This document shows positions 17,575 to 25,006 of a stretch of 53,519 bases of DNA, piece after piece. Numbering within the stretch: the stretch's first letter is position 1; every line of letters starts with the position of its first letter. The stretch comes from Thermoplasmata archaeon (GTDB taxonomy: Archaea; Thermoplasmatota; Thermoplasmata; Lutacidiplasmatales; UBA184), in the NCBI GenBank assembly GCA_028864975.1, contig JAGWLG010000023.1:1-53519 (forward strand). Direction: 5' to 3'. The notes beneath the pieces are model-generated. The model had not been told where the DNA came from. It made no database searches and saw only the letters and a list, made by a program, of their open reading frames with translations. The translations under genes and the position numbers were made by a program.

Positions 17575-18894
17575 ATGCCGATCCGGGTAGGGAGCAGGTT
17601 CCGCCTGTCGTTTCGTTCGGAAGTCGCGACAGAGGCGTCCAGAGACTTCCCCGACTTCCTGGATCTCACGCGAGGTCAGCACGAGAAGGCCATCAACCCC
17701 TTCCGGGGAATCTGGCCCTATCCCGCGATCGCTGGCCCCGGTGAGGATGGTGAGAGGATCCCAGCCATCATCTGTCAGTCCAACCCCATGAGTTCCGATA
17801 GCGCGAAGAATCCCTGGGTCGATATCATCGAGTCCGACGAAGGGTTCGCACTCTACAACGGGGACAACAAGTCCGCAGAGAAGGGACCATTCGAAGTCGA
17901 TGGCAACAAGGCGATTCTCTCAGTGGCGAATCTCTACGGGGGGAACCGAAGCGCAAGGGAACGCGCCCCACCGTTCCTCGTCTTCCGACAAGTCGAAACG
18001 GGCGTCAGGGAGTTCTGTGGCTACGGCGTTCCCGTGCGGCTGAGCCTTCGGACCCAGCGGAACGAGGATGGCGGCGAGTGCTTCCTCAACCTCGTCATCG
18101 AGCTGACGCTCTTCGACCTTCCGGACGTTGACTCCCCGCATCCCAGCGATGGCGAGCTCGACTGGCAGTGGATCAACGACCGACGGAACGCGGGTCTGAC
18201 AACGGCTCAGGCGAATGGCCGTGCTCCTCCGGCATGGAGAACCTGGCTGAGAGAGGGGGACCCTGAACGGTGCCGTCGGAGCGTACTCAAGTCGAGGATC
18301 CGGGCCAAGATTGAGCAGTCTCCGGGACTTCCGTCCGAGTCCGAGGTGCTGAAGTCCGTGTACGACCACTACCAAGGACGCCAGCACGAGTTCGAGGGAC
18401 TCGCCGCACGCATCACTGCCCAAGTGATCGGAGAGCGTTGCATCAGGAAGTGGGTTACGCGGCGGTCAAGTGATGGAGGAGTGGACTTCGTGAACCTCCT
18501 CAAGGTGGGTGACCCGCAGAGCCGCGCTGCCGTGGTGGTCCTCGGACAGGCGAAGTGCATCGCCTTGGATTCGGCAGTCGACGCCAAGGATCTGGCTAGA
18601 CTGGTCGCACGTCTGAGGAGGGGATGGATCGGTTCGTTCGTCACCACAGGGTCCTTCACCGAACCTGCGCAAGGGGAGGTGATTATCGACGGGTATCCAC
18701 TCCTACTTGTCCCAGGAAAGGTCGTGGCGCGGGAAGTACGGAAGCTCGCGGCCAGCACGGGGGGGCTCCCATCCCTCCTGAACGAGGAAGAGCAATGGTA
18801 TCGGGCCAACGTCCACGACTGGCCCCCCTCGCGAGCGGCAGACGACGCGTACTTCGGTGTGGACTTGCCGGTGCTGAGACGAACCGAGGACTGA
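17575..18894 (+). CDS. AspBHI/MspJI-like modification-dependent restriction endonuclease
   Basis: A 439-residue protein. The N-terminal half matches the AspBHI N-terminal domain: ALYNGDNK near 90-97, GNKAILS, and RERAPPFLVFRQ with CGYGVPV near 130-148. The C-terminal half is an Mrr-type catalytic domain with GGVDF near 300 and VVLGQAKC near 322-329 (the QxK variant of (D/E)xK). AspBHI and MspJI recognise 5-methyl or 5-hydroxymethyl cytosine with the N-terminal domain and cut nearby. Such an enzyme 7 kb from a cytosine-5 methylase implies their sequence contexts do not overlap. The ATG at 17575 is preferred to an upstream TTG. Confidence 0.82.
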   Translation: MPIRVGSRFRLSFRSEVATEASRDFPDFLDLTRGQHEKAINPFRGIWPYPAIAGPGEDGERIPAIICQSNPMSSDSAKNPWVDIIESDEGFALYNGDNKSAEKGPFEVDGNKAILSVANLYGGNRSARERAPPFLVFRQVETGVREFCGYGVPVRLSLRTQRNEDGGECFLNLVIELTLFDLPDVDSPHPSDGELDWQWINDRRNAGLTTAQANGRAPPAWRTWLREGDPERCRRSVLKSRIRAKIEQSPGLPSESEVLKSVYDHYQGRQHEFEGLAARITAQVIGERCIRKWVTRRSSDGGVDFVNLLKVGDPQSRAAVVVLGQAKCIALDSAVDAKDLARLVARLRRGWIGSFVTTGSFTEPAQGEVIIDGYPLLLVPGKVVAREVRKLAASTGGLPSLLNEEEQWYRANVHDWPPSRAADDAYFGVDLPVLRRTED

Positions 18895-18909
18895 TCCCGG
18901 ACATACACC

Positions 18910-18925
18910 GTTCACCGCCGTGAAC
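18910..18925. repeat. Inverted repeat after the AspBHI-like gene
   Basis: GTTCAC and GTGAAC are separated by cgcc, 16 bases after the stop of the restriction gene and 41 bases before the next start. It could be a weak terminator or an operator for the Cas4-like chain. Confidence 0.35.
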
Positions 18926-18966
18926 CCCCGCAAACCATGACCCCATGGAGCCTCCTACGATGATCG

Positions 18967-19221
18967 ATGGACCCCCGCCGCGGCCGGCGCCCATACGTCA
19001 CCGCCCACGAGCTCGGGCAGTTCGTCTATTGTTCTGACGGGAACCACGAGGCGAGGGTCGCGCGCGAAGGGGACCTCCAGCGAGGGCTCCGTGTCCACGC
19101 GGGGCTCCAGGCGGCCCACATGGGCCGCTCGATTGCGGCCGAGCGGAGCTTCCCCTGGGATTGGGTGGGCGTGGGAGCGTTCCTCCTCATGGTTCTGGGG
19201 GTGGCCCTGTGGACCCACTGA
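18967..19221 (+). CDS. N-terminal half of a split membrane Cas4-like protein
   Basis: An 84-residue protein. Residues 10-21 (TAHELGQFVYCS) resemble the first helix and cysteine of Cas4/DUF83 nucleases, and GLRVHAG near 40-46 resembles the RecB/Cas4 histidine region. It then has WVGVGAFLLMVLGVALW, a membrane helix, and stops. Membrane-anchored Cas4-like proteins of this layout normally continue into a second helix and the catalytic core, which here is encoded by the next, overlapping frame. The two frames overlap by 13 bases with a GTG start inside, so this is either a natural split gene or a frameshifted single gene. The other iron-sulfur cysteines of classical Cas4 are not evident. Confidence 0.6.
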   Translation: MDPRRGRRPYVTAHELGQFVYCSDGNHEARVAREGDLQRGLRVHAGLQAAHMGRSIAAERSFPWDWVGVGAFLLMVLGVALWTH

Positions 19222-19688
19222 CCGAACTGGAGTTCGGCTTCCTCCTCATCCCCCTCGTGGGGTTCGCCTACGGGGCCATCGAAGCGTGGCTCTCGGGGCG
19301 TGAACCGAGGGCGGAGGTGGTCGCGGTCGACGACCCTGCGTTCGGGGGAATGCCGACTATGGTCTCGGACCGCTGGGGGCTCACGGGCCGGCCGGACGAA
19401 CTGCGGAGGCTCCCGGACGGGGCCATCATCCCCGTGGAGATTAAGTCGTGCCGCTCGCCGAGGTGGGGGGTCCCCTACCCGTCGCACCGCATGCAGCTCC
19501 TCGCCTACTGCGCCCTCGTGGAGGAGACGTACGGGAAGGCGCCGCCGTACGGAATCCTCTCCTACGGGGATGGCAGGGAGCTCCACGTGGACTGGGACGA
19601 GGTCTCGAGGAGCGACCTCCGTCGGTCACTGGAATCCCACTCCCGCAACGGGCTTATTCACGGGGGACGCTTGGCGCTGATGCCATGA
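19209..19688 (+). CDS. C-terminal half of a split Cas4-like PD-(D/E)XK nuclease
   Basis: A 159-residue protein starting at a GTG within the end of the previous gene. It begins with a hydrophobic helix (FGFLLIPLVGFAYGAIEAWL), then a RecB/Cas4-type core: a basic strand pair, TGRPDELRRLPDG with the metal-binding aspartate near 63, IIPVEIKSC with the catalytic ExK near 77-79, and the QLLAYCALVEE helix (motif QxxxY). This core is typical of Cas4/RecB exonucleases. No C-terminal CxxC cluster is visible and no CRISPR array is nearby, so a CRISPR adaptation role is unlikely. Its stop overlaps the next start in an ATGA. Confidence 0.75.
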   Translation: MDPLTELEFGFLLIPLVGFAYGAIEAWLSGREPRAEVVAVDDPAFGGMPTMVSDRWGLTGRPDELRRLPDGAIIPVEIKSCRSPRWGVPYPSHRMQLLAYCALVEETYGKAPPYGILSYGDGRELHVDWDEVSRSDLRRSLESHSRNGLIHGGRLALMP

Positions 19689-19804
19689 GGGTATTCGTCT
19701 TCGAGAAGATGCTTTCCGCGGTCGAGAGGCGGGCCAGCAGCACTCCTGGGTCAAAATGGAGGCAGCGAGCGGCAGCAAGGAGGAAGCGAGGTGGACGAGC
19801 ATGA
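19685..19804 (+). CDS. 39-residue arginine-rich microprotein
   Basis: A short frame, MRVFVFEKMLSAVERR... ending in an Arg/Lys-rich tail (RRKRGGRA). It is not recognisable as a family. Its support is positional: the ATG overlaps the stop of the Cas4-like half and its own TGA overlaps the ATG of the next gene, giving ATGA junctions at both ends. The composition suggests nucleic-acid or partner binding, or it may serve only to couple translation of its neighbours. Confidence 0.5.
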   Translation: MRVFVFEKMLSAVERRASSTPGSKWRQRAAARRKRGGRA

Positions 19805-21012
19805 TAGCCCAACCCAAGTTCCTGGTGAGCGACCGGTTCGAGATTGAGCGTTTCGTGACGACCGACACGGATATCGTGGACTTCTTCAAGGACACACCCG
19901 CGGACGAAGTTGCCGAACGGCTTGAGACCGTCCTCCGCGTCGGGGTGGCCGCCCTAAGGACAGCGGACCTCGCGCAGAACGTCCAGATGGTCGAGCGGAA
20001 GTTCGGGGAGCTCAATCAGGCGTTCGAGAAGTCCTTAGAAAAGAACCTGGGAGAGGACTCCGAATTCGTCCGACTGCTCGTCGACTACTTGGGCAATGAT
20101 GGGAAGCTTCCCGCACAGGTCAAGGCGGCATTCGGTCCCGAGGGTATCCTCCATCAGCGGATCCAGGAGCTCCTGAGCCCTCACGGCCCCCTCGTGAAGC
20201 CCCTCCTCGACCCGTCCAATCCCGACTCCCCTCTGGGTCGCTTCAAGAGGGAAATGATCGAGGAGCTGGGGAAGATGGAGAAGAAGATTCTCGCCCAGCA
20301 AACCACCCGCAAGCAGAAGGCCGGCGCCATCGGTGCCACCTTCCAGGACGAGCTCGAGGTCCTTTTGGGGGAGCTTGCGAAGGGACCGAGGGACCTCCTG
20401 AAGCGTACTACGAGTGAGCCTGGCGTCCTTCCCAACCCCGATGGCAAGACCGCGCGGATCGTGGGCGATTTTGTGGTTCGCCCTGCCGAGCGTGTGGACG
20501 TCCCGATTGTCTTCGAGGCGAAGGGCGGGAAGCATCGGATGACCCTGAACGCCATCGAGGAGGAGATGAAGGAGGCGGTCGCGAACCGGGAAGCCAAGTA
20601 CGGCGTCTTCGTCGCCAGGCATGTCGGAGCCCTCCCGGCCGAGGTGGGCTGGTTTGACGAGCGCTGGGGAAGCATCCTGATTGTCGCCCTCGCCGACGAC
20701 ATGGAGGAGACACCGCGGCGAGAGATGCTCGAGACCGCCTATCGCTGGGCTCGATTGCGCGCACTCATGGAGAAGGCCGAGGCTCGTACTGGGACCGATC
20801 TCAACGCGGTGCGAGCTAAATTCCAGGAGGCCAGGCAGGTGGTCAAGGGAGTGTCGGCCCTCAAGTCCGAGCTCTCGAAATCCATCACTGGAATCAGGGG
20901 GGTGCAGGATGCGCTCGATCAGCTTCAGGAGAACGTCGGAGGATGCTTGGACTTGATCGAGAAGGAGATTGCCACAGCCTTCTCGAAACCGTCAACCACT
21001 CCGAGTTCGTGA
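19801..21012 (+). CDS. Coiled-coil protein with DUF2130/RmuC-like nuclease core
   Basis: A 403-residue protein. The ATG at 19801 is preferred to one at 19756 because it overlaps the microprotein stop and follows a GAGGTG ribosome-binding-like string. The N-terminal and C-terminal thirds are helical with coiled-coil character. The centre (about 175-310) looks like a PD-(D/E)XK fold: FQDELEVLLGEL, then RIVGDFVV with an aspartate near 222, IVFEAKGG with ExK near 238-240, a helix of EEMKEAVANREAKYGVFVA and GSILIVAL. The pattern resembles DUF2130/RmuC-type proteins. It is the last gene of the overlapping Cas4-like chain, which suggests a shared function in DNA processing or defence. Confidence 0.65.
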   Translation: MIAQPKFLVSDRFEIERFVTTDTDIVDFFKDTPADEVAERLETVLRVGVAALRTADLAQNVQMVERKFGELNQAFEKSLEKNLGEDSEFVRLLVDYLGNDGKLPAQVKAAFGPEGILHQRIQELLSPHGPLVKPLLDPSNPDSPLGRFKREMIEELGKMEKKILAQQTTRKQKAGAIGATFQDELEVLLGELAKGPRDLLKRTTSEPGVLPNPDGKTARIVGDFVVRPAERVDVPIVFEAKGGKHRMTLNAIEEEMKEAVANREAKYGVFVARHVGALPAEVGWFDERWGSILIVALADDMEETPRREMLETAYRWARLRALMEKAEARTGTDLNAVRAKFQEARQVVKGVSALKSELSKSITGIRGVQDALDQLQENVGGCLDLIEKEIATAFSKPSTTPSS

Positions 21013-21110
21013 GGTGGCCGGATAGAGGAGAGGACGCGGGCGGGACCGGCGTGTGCCGACCGCCAAGCCTGGTCAGAAACTCGGTGCGGTCGATCTAAGT
21101 CAGCCAGGCC

Positions 21111-22040
21111 CTAGCGATGTGACCGGCTTCCGCGCCTCTCCTTAAGGAGCGCACGCGTCCGATTCTTGAGATCCTGCAACCCACTGTAGGACAGCTTCGC
21201 CCCGGTCTCTTCAGCGAACTCGCGGACCCGGTCGTTCGTAAAGCTCCCTGCCAGCAGAGCGCGGGCCTCCGCCCACGCGAGGCACTGGACGACGAGCTTC
21301 TCCACGATACTGCGCTCCCGCTTGCGGAGCTCCTTGGTGATGGACTTGACGAGTTCATTCAGGGTCCCCTCAACATTGGCGTCTGGCAGCGTTCCGCCGC
21401 CCGGGAGGAACAACCCAGAGTTCTCCTTGGGCCGCAAGTCGGGAAGGTCGAGGTGCGAGGCAAGGAACTCCAGGAGGTCTTCACGGATTGACCACTCGCG
21501 GTCCGGGTCGGGAGGAGGCGCCGTTCGCTGTTCTACGTGGGTGAGGTAGGCGGCCGTGAGCTCGGACAAGCGAGAGTTCAGCGCACGGCCAAGAGCCTCG
21601 GTGACGTCGGCAGAGAATCGCGGAGTGGTGGGAGCGAGTATGCGACGGAACGATGAGTCAGCTTCCGAGTCTTCCCCTGCCCCTTCGCCCTCGCTGGTGG
21701 CCTCCTCGAACAGCCCGTCTGCCCAATCGGCTTCCCAGGTGAACTGGTGAATGAGGTTGTTCTTGATGAACGACAATTCGACGATACCGACCTCACCATC
21801 GTGCCCCCGAAGTTCCTCATCTGGGTCCTCGAAGTCGGAGGCCGCGAGCTTCCTCTGATAGAGGTAGACCGTGTCGACTCCCGCCTTCTCGGCGAAGTCG
21901 AGGAATGCACCGACCTCCTCTCCGTCCCATAGCATGGTCCGATAGAGTACCTCGCTCCCAACGGTTCCCGCCAGCGGGAAAACTTGGAACTTCCGGTCGT
22001 GGAGCTCAGCGAGTACATGTGGCTCCTTCTCTTTCGACAT
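21111..22040 (-). CDS. Unrecognised protein divergent from orc1
   Basis: A 309-residue protein; the ATG at 22040 is chosen over a TTG at 22094. The N-terminal part is strand-rich (ELHDRKFQVFPLAG, DTVYLYQRKL, VGIVELSFI). The middle has an acidic, disordered Glu/Ser stretch, and the C-terminal part is helical and basic (KSITKELRKRERSIVEKLV, ALLKERRG). No membrane helix or catalytic motif is visible. It is divergent from the Orc1-like gene and convergent with the Cas4-like chain. I do not recognise the family. Confidence 0.75.
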   Translation of the reverse strand: MSKEKEPHVLAELHDRKFQVFPLAGTVGSEVLYRTMLWDGEEVGAFLDFAEKAGVDTVYLYQRKLAASDFEDPDEELRGHDGEVGIVELSFIKNNLIHQFTWEADWADGLFEEATSEGEGAGEDSEADSSFRRILAPTTPRFSADVTEALGRALNSRLSELTAAYLTHVEQRTAPPPDPDREWSIREDLLEFLASHLDLPDLRPKENSGLFLPGGGTLPDANVEGTLNELVKSITKELRKRERSIVEKLVVQCLAWAEARALLAGSFTNDRVREFAEETGAKLSYSGLQDLKNRTRALLKERRGSRSHR

Positions 22041-22141
22041 GTCGACTCGCTCGACATCAACTGGTCGGAAATAGAGATGCCGTTGCGCGAGCAAAGGGGG
22101 AGTGTCGATTCGTCGGAGTCTCCATCTCCGGCTCAGGGCAC

Positions 22142-22168
22142 GGACTTCCCTCGTTCCCGAGGAAGTCC
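22142..22168. repeat. Inverted repeat abutting the orc1-like start codon
   Basis: GGACTTCC (22142-22149) and GGAAGTCC (22161-22168) form an 8-bp dyad that extends to about 11 bp with one bulged base (GGACTTCCCTCG / CGAGGAAGTCC). The right arm ends one base before the ATG at 22169. It could be an operator for autoregulation by the Orc1-like protein or a translation-controlling hairpin. Confidence 0.5.
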
Positions 22169-23332
22169 ATGCCCGCCATCAGCGCCACGCCCGCGACCGA
22201 CCTAGCGCCGAACTACCTGCCGACCCAGCCCGAGGGATTCTGGAGGGACCGAGGTGTCCTCGATCGCTCGTGGAACCCCCCCGTACTCGTCGGCCGAGAA
22301 GAGGTCCTCGCCCAGCTCGAGACTTCCGTCCTCGCGGGACTGACCTCGACCAGAGGGGTCGCGGTTTCCATCCACGGCCCCAGGGGTTCGGGGATCTCCA
22401 CCATCGCCGCCCACCTGGTGGCAACCGCGAAGGGCCGCCTGACCAGTCCCGGGTCGAAGGGCGCCCCCCTTGTTCTCCAGGCTGACGTGGCTGCCCACCG
22501 CTCCCCGAGCGCCCTGGTCACCGCCCTCTTCCGCGAGGTCGACCCGTCCTACGACGGCCGGGGCACTTCGGCCGAATTCTGTCTGCTCCTCTTCCTCCGG
22601 CGGTTGCGGACGATGGGCAGGCCTGCCATTCTCCTATTTGACCAGATTGGTGCGAAGATGGATCTCTCGAGGGTCCTTCGGCCGCTGGCACGGCCCGACC
22701 GCCTCATGCCCGAGGGGCCCGCGGGCCTCCCCACGATGCTCGTGGTGGCCGCTGGGGAACGCAATGCTCTCCCCGAGGACGTGGAGGCTATCCGGTCTCG
22801 CTTGGAACCCCTCGATCACCACGGGCTTTGCGAAGCTATCCAGGTTCGAGCGAACCTCGCATTCCAGAGCCCCCCCTCCCGGGACGTGGTGGAGGCCATT
22901 GCCCGCCTCTCAGTCGCCCAGGGCTTGGGCCTCTCGATGGTCGGTGAGATGCTCGCTGAAGGAGGGCGGCGAGCCGAGGCCCGCAGCGGACACCGGCTCG
23001 AGGTCGAAGATGTGGGGCTTCCCGCGGCCTTGCCCCGCCACAGCGCCGACGCTGAGGGCTTCGACATGGCGCTGCTCGAGGTCCTCCGCGGGGCCCGCGG
23101 AGCCTTCTCGGTGGGGGAGCTGCGCAGACGTGTGGCCGCCCGGTGCGAGGATACTGGGGTCCGGGCCCCCACGCAGGCCCGGCTATGGAGGCACCTGGTC
23201 GGGCTCGAGCGGAAGGGGGTCGTCCAACGGGAGGTCCACCTGGGTGGCGCGGGTGGAAGCACCTCCGTGGTCTCGCTGGTCGCGGAGTCCTCATCTGCCC
23301 CGACGGCAGGGGCGCCCCATGCCGTCGCCTGA
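22169..23332 (+). CDS. Orc1/Cdc6-like AAA+ protein with degenerate Walker motifs
   Basis: A 387-residue protein with the Orc1/Cdc6 layout: an N-terminal PVLVGREEVLAQLE entry motif, a P-loop region SIHGPRGSGISTIAAHL near 67-83, a Walker B-like ILLFDQIG near 153-160, a lid region, and a C-terminal winged-helix domain at about 300-380 (LLEVLRGARGAFSVGELRRR, LWRHLVGLERKGVV). The P-loop lacks the invariant lysine (GSGIST instead of GxGKT) and Walker B has DQ in place of DE, so ATP hydrolysis is probably lost. Orc1/Cdc6 proteins mark archaeal replication origins. Degenerate copies are often plasmid- or virus-borne. The 3' end overlaps the next gene by 14 bases. Confidence 0.78.
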   Translation: MPAISATPATDLAPNYLPTQPEGFWRDRGVLDRSWNPPVLVGREEVLAQLETSVLAGLTSTRGVAVSIHGPRGSGISTIAAHLVATAKGRLTSPGSKGAPLVLQADVAAHRSPSALVTALFREVDPSYDGRGTSAEFCLLLFLRRLRTMGRPAILLFDQIGAKMDLSRVLRPLARPDRLMPEGPAGLPTMLVVAAGERNALPEDVEAIRSRLEPLDHHGLCEAIQVRANLAFQSPPSRDVVEAIARLSVAQGLGLSMVGEMLAEGGRRAEARSGHRLEVEDVGLPAALPRHSADAEGFDMALLEVLRGARGAFSVGELRRRVAARCEDTGVRAPTQARLWRHLVGLERKGVVQREVHLGGAGGSTSVVSLVAESSSAPTAGAPHAVA

Positions 23333-23921
23333 GTCTGAGTGGTCCTGGGCCCCGAGGTCAAACGAGTGGACGGTCCTCGCCGTCATCGGCCCGGGACCCA
23401 TCGGCCTCTGGGTGAACAGGCCCGAGCACGCTCTTCTTCTCGGGCTGCCGACGACGGATGCCGGGGCGAAGCAGCTCCGCCGCGCGCAGCGCACGTTGGC
23501 CTTCCTGGACCGGGGCCCTGGGGTCACGCGTGTCATCAACGCCTCCCGCGACCACAAGGTCCTCGAGAAGGAGATGGCGCATGACCGGATTGTTGCTCTG
23601 TCCGAGGCCGACCTTCACTGCGCCCAGCATCTACCCTTGCCGCCGGCGGTTGTCTCGCATCTCCGACTGAGAACAGACGGAGCGACGCACCCGAAACTCA
23701 ACGATTCCATGGCGTGGGTCGTGCGGACAGCCGAGTTGACCGCGTGGAGAAGGACCCGGAACTCGCCTCCCTCCAAGTCCGTGCGCTCGGGTGGCGCGGT
23801 CCTTTCTGCATTACGTGGCCGGCGCAGAGACGAGTCGACGACTTCCGCTCCAGAGGAGCTGCCCCCCGTCAGTGTCTACCTCACGAAGATCCACTTGCCG
23901 ATTACGCCGGCAGTCGGATGA
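23319..23921 (+). CDS. Unknown protein, member B of the LAFLDRGPG family
   Basis: A 200-residue soluble protein translated from an ATG inside the end of the Orc1-like gene, so co-translated with it. It shares the LAFLDRGPG and RVIN segments and the later (T/S)(L/M)AW(I/V) segment with the protein at 1906-2478 over most of its length. The N-terminus is strand-rich (WTVLAVIGPGPIGLWV) and the C-terminus ends with a Ser/Arg-rich linker and a short hydrophobic strand. It has no known motif. The coupling to a replication-initiator-like gene suggests a partner in initiation, copy control or origin binding. Confidence 0.75.
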   Translation: MPSPESEWSWAPRSNEWTVLAVIGPGPIGLWVNRPEHALLLGLPTTDAGAKQLRRAQRTLAFLDRGPGVTRVINASRDHKVLEKEMAHDRIVALSEADLHCAQHLPLPPAVVSHLRLRTDGATHPKLNDSMAWVVRTAELTAWRRTRNSPPSKSVRSGGAVLSALRGRRRDESTTSAPEELPPVSVYLTKIHLPITPAVG

Positions 23922-23946
23922 GAGCTGGCTGTGGTCAAGCTCCTGT

Positions 23947-23980
23947 CTTGGCGGGCGCTAGCCAAGATTTGGGACCCAAA
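23947..23980. repeat. Cluster of short palindromes downstream of orc1 operon
   Basis: Within the 215-base gap after the Orc1-like operon lie CTTGGC...GCCAAG (23947-23952 and 23961-23966), immediately followed by the perfect palindrome TTTGGGACCCAAA (23968-23980), and a further ggccaag near 23997. The rest of the gap has no gene. Palindromes beside an initiator gene are candidate binding sites, but the region is not especially AT-rich. Confidence 0.4.
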
Positions 23981-24136
23981 GTCAAGCGCCCTGTCTGGCC
24001 AAGAGTGGACACCAAGTGACGAGGGGGGGACACTGCGGTCGGCGTCGTGCGTGCTCGGCGGGTAGCTTGGATTCAGGTACACCGCTCGCGCCAGGCAGAA
24101 CCTAGCCGCCGATAGTCCCGACTGCCGCGTGGAGCG

Positions 24137-25006
24137 TCACCGCTCGTCCTCTCCTTCCTCCGGGTTCCCTTCCGGCTCGATGGAGAAGCTCTCCAAGAAG
24201 CGTGTACCGAGCCAGTCTGAGAGGGCCTTCGAGAAGCTCTTCCTGGCTTGGGTATTGTCAATCACGTTGACGACCAAGGACCGCCCCTCTGCCTCCCACC
24301 TGGCGTAATCCTTCAGGTAGAAGGCCGCGCGCTCGAGGAGGGTGGCGACAGTTCGCCCGAGCCGAGCTCTTCCAGCCTGGGAGACCGACTGGGATAGCTC
24401 GCCAAGAAGAGGGGACACAATCTCGGTCGCACTCACCCTCCCGCCTGTGGAGGCGACTTGCCTGATGATTCCGGCCAGGGGGAACTTGACCTCCTCGATA
24501 CTCGACTCGGGGAGCGCTTTCAGTCCGTACGCGGGAGTCGGACCAGGAAAGCCGCTCCATCGGTTCAGCGCCTCGAGTAGACGCGAGTCGGAAACGTTTA
24601 CGAGGCGGCACTCGGCCGGGTCCGAAACGCGGATTGCGTTCATCTCATTCGGGAAGGAGACGAACCCTGAGGTGTTGGTGACGAAGAACGGCGACCCCGC
24701 GGGTTCTCTAGGTCTGTCTCCGAACCGGGACCTGAGCGCGGGTGTTAGACCTCCTGCCGCGTACCGACGCAGGCCGCGGAAGTCCTTGTTTGGGCCACAG
24801 GAGATCTCCAAGACCGCAAAGTGTGTGTCACTCACCGCGATTAGGTCTGGCTCGCTTTCGTTGTCGAGAGTGGGCTCGATCTGCACGTCTCGGTATCCCG
24901 CGTCGTAGAGCGGGCCGCTGAAGTCGGACCGATGGTCGATCAAGGCATATGCCCGCCGCCAGACGTCGAGCCGTCTCTCGGCCAACTGTCGGTCAGTCTC
25001 AGGCAA
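24137..25006 (-). CDS. Possible PD-(D/E)XK nuclease-like protein, second of a two-gene unit
   Basis: A 289-residue protein beginning at a TTG that overlaps the end of the upstream gene by 8 bases. Residues 52-74 read EPDLIAVSDTHFAVLEIS then GPNK, giving an aspartate at 54 and ExS at 67-69 on adjacent strands, the arrangement of a PD-(D/E)XK core with an altered lysine. The middle contains FFVTNTSGFVSF. The C-terminal half is helical with a winged-helix-like stretch and an acidic end. I do not recognise the family. Tight coupling with the 346-residue gene suggests a two-component system, possibly defence given the location. Confidence 0.65.
   Translation of the reverse strand: MPETDRQLAERRLDVWRRAYALIDHRSDFSGPLYDAGYRDVQIEPTLDNESEPDLIAVSDTHFAVLEISCGPNKDFRGLRRYAAGGLTPALRSRFGDRPREPAGSPFFVTNTSGFVSFPNEMNAIRVSDPAECRLVNVSDSRLLEALNRWSGFPGPTPAYGLKALPESSIEEVKFPLAGIIRQVASTGGRVSATEIVSPLLGELSQSVSQAGRARLGRTVATLLERAAFYLKDYARWEAEGRSLVVNVIDNTQARKSFSKALSDWLGTRFLESFSIEPEGNPEEGEDER

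Noticed and set aside
18967..19688. CRISPR adaptation module because of the Cas4-like protein
   Set aside because: No Cas1/Cas2 gene or repeat-spacer array is present, and the C-terminal iron-sulfur cysteines of Cas4 are missing.
22092..22101. G-string (aaagggggag) resembling part of an archaeal origin recognition box
   Set aside because: The rest of the consensus dyad is not adjacent, and the region is not AT-rich. A short G-run is expected by chance in this GC-rich DNA.
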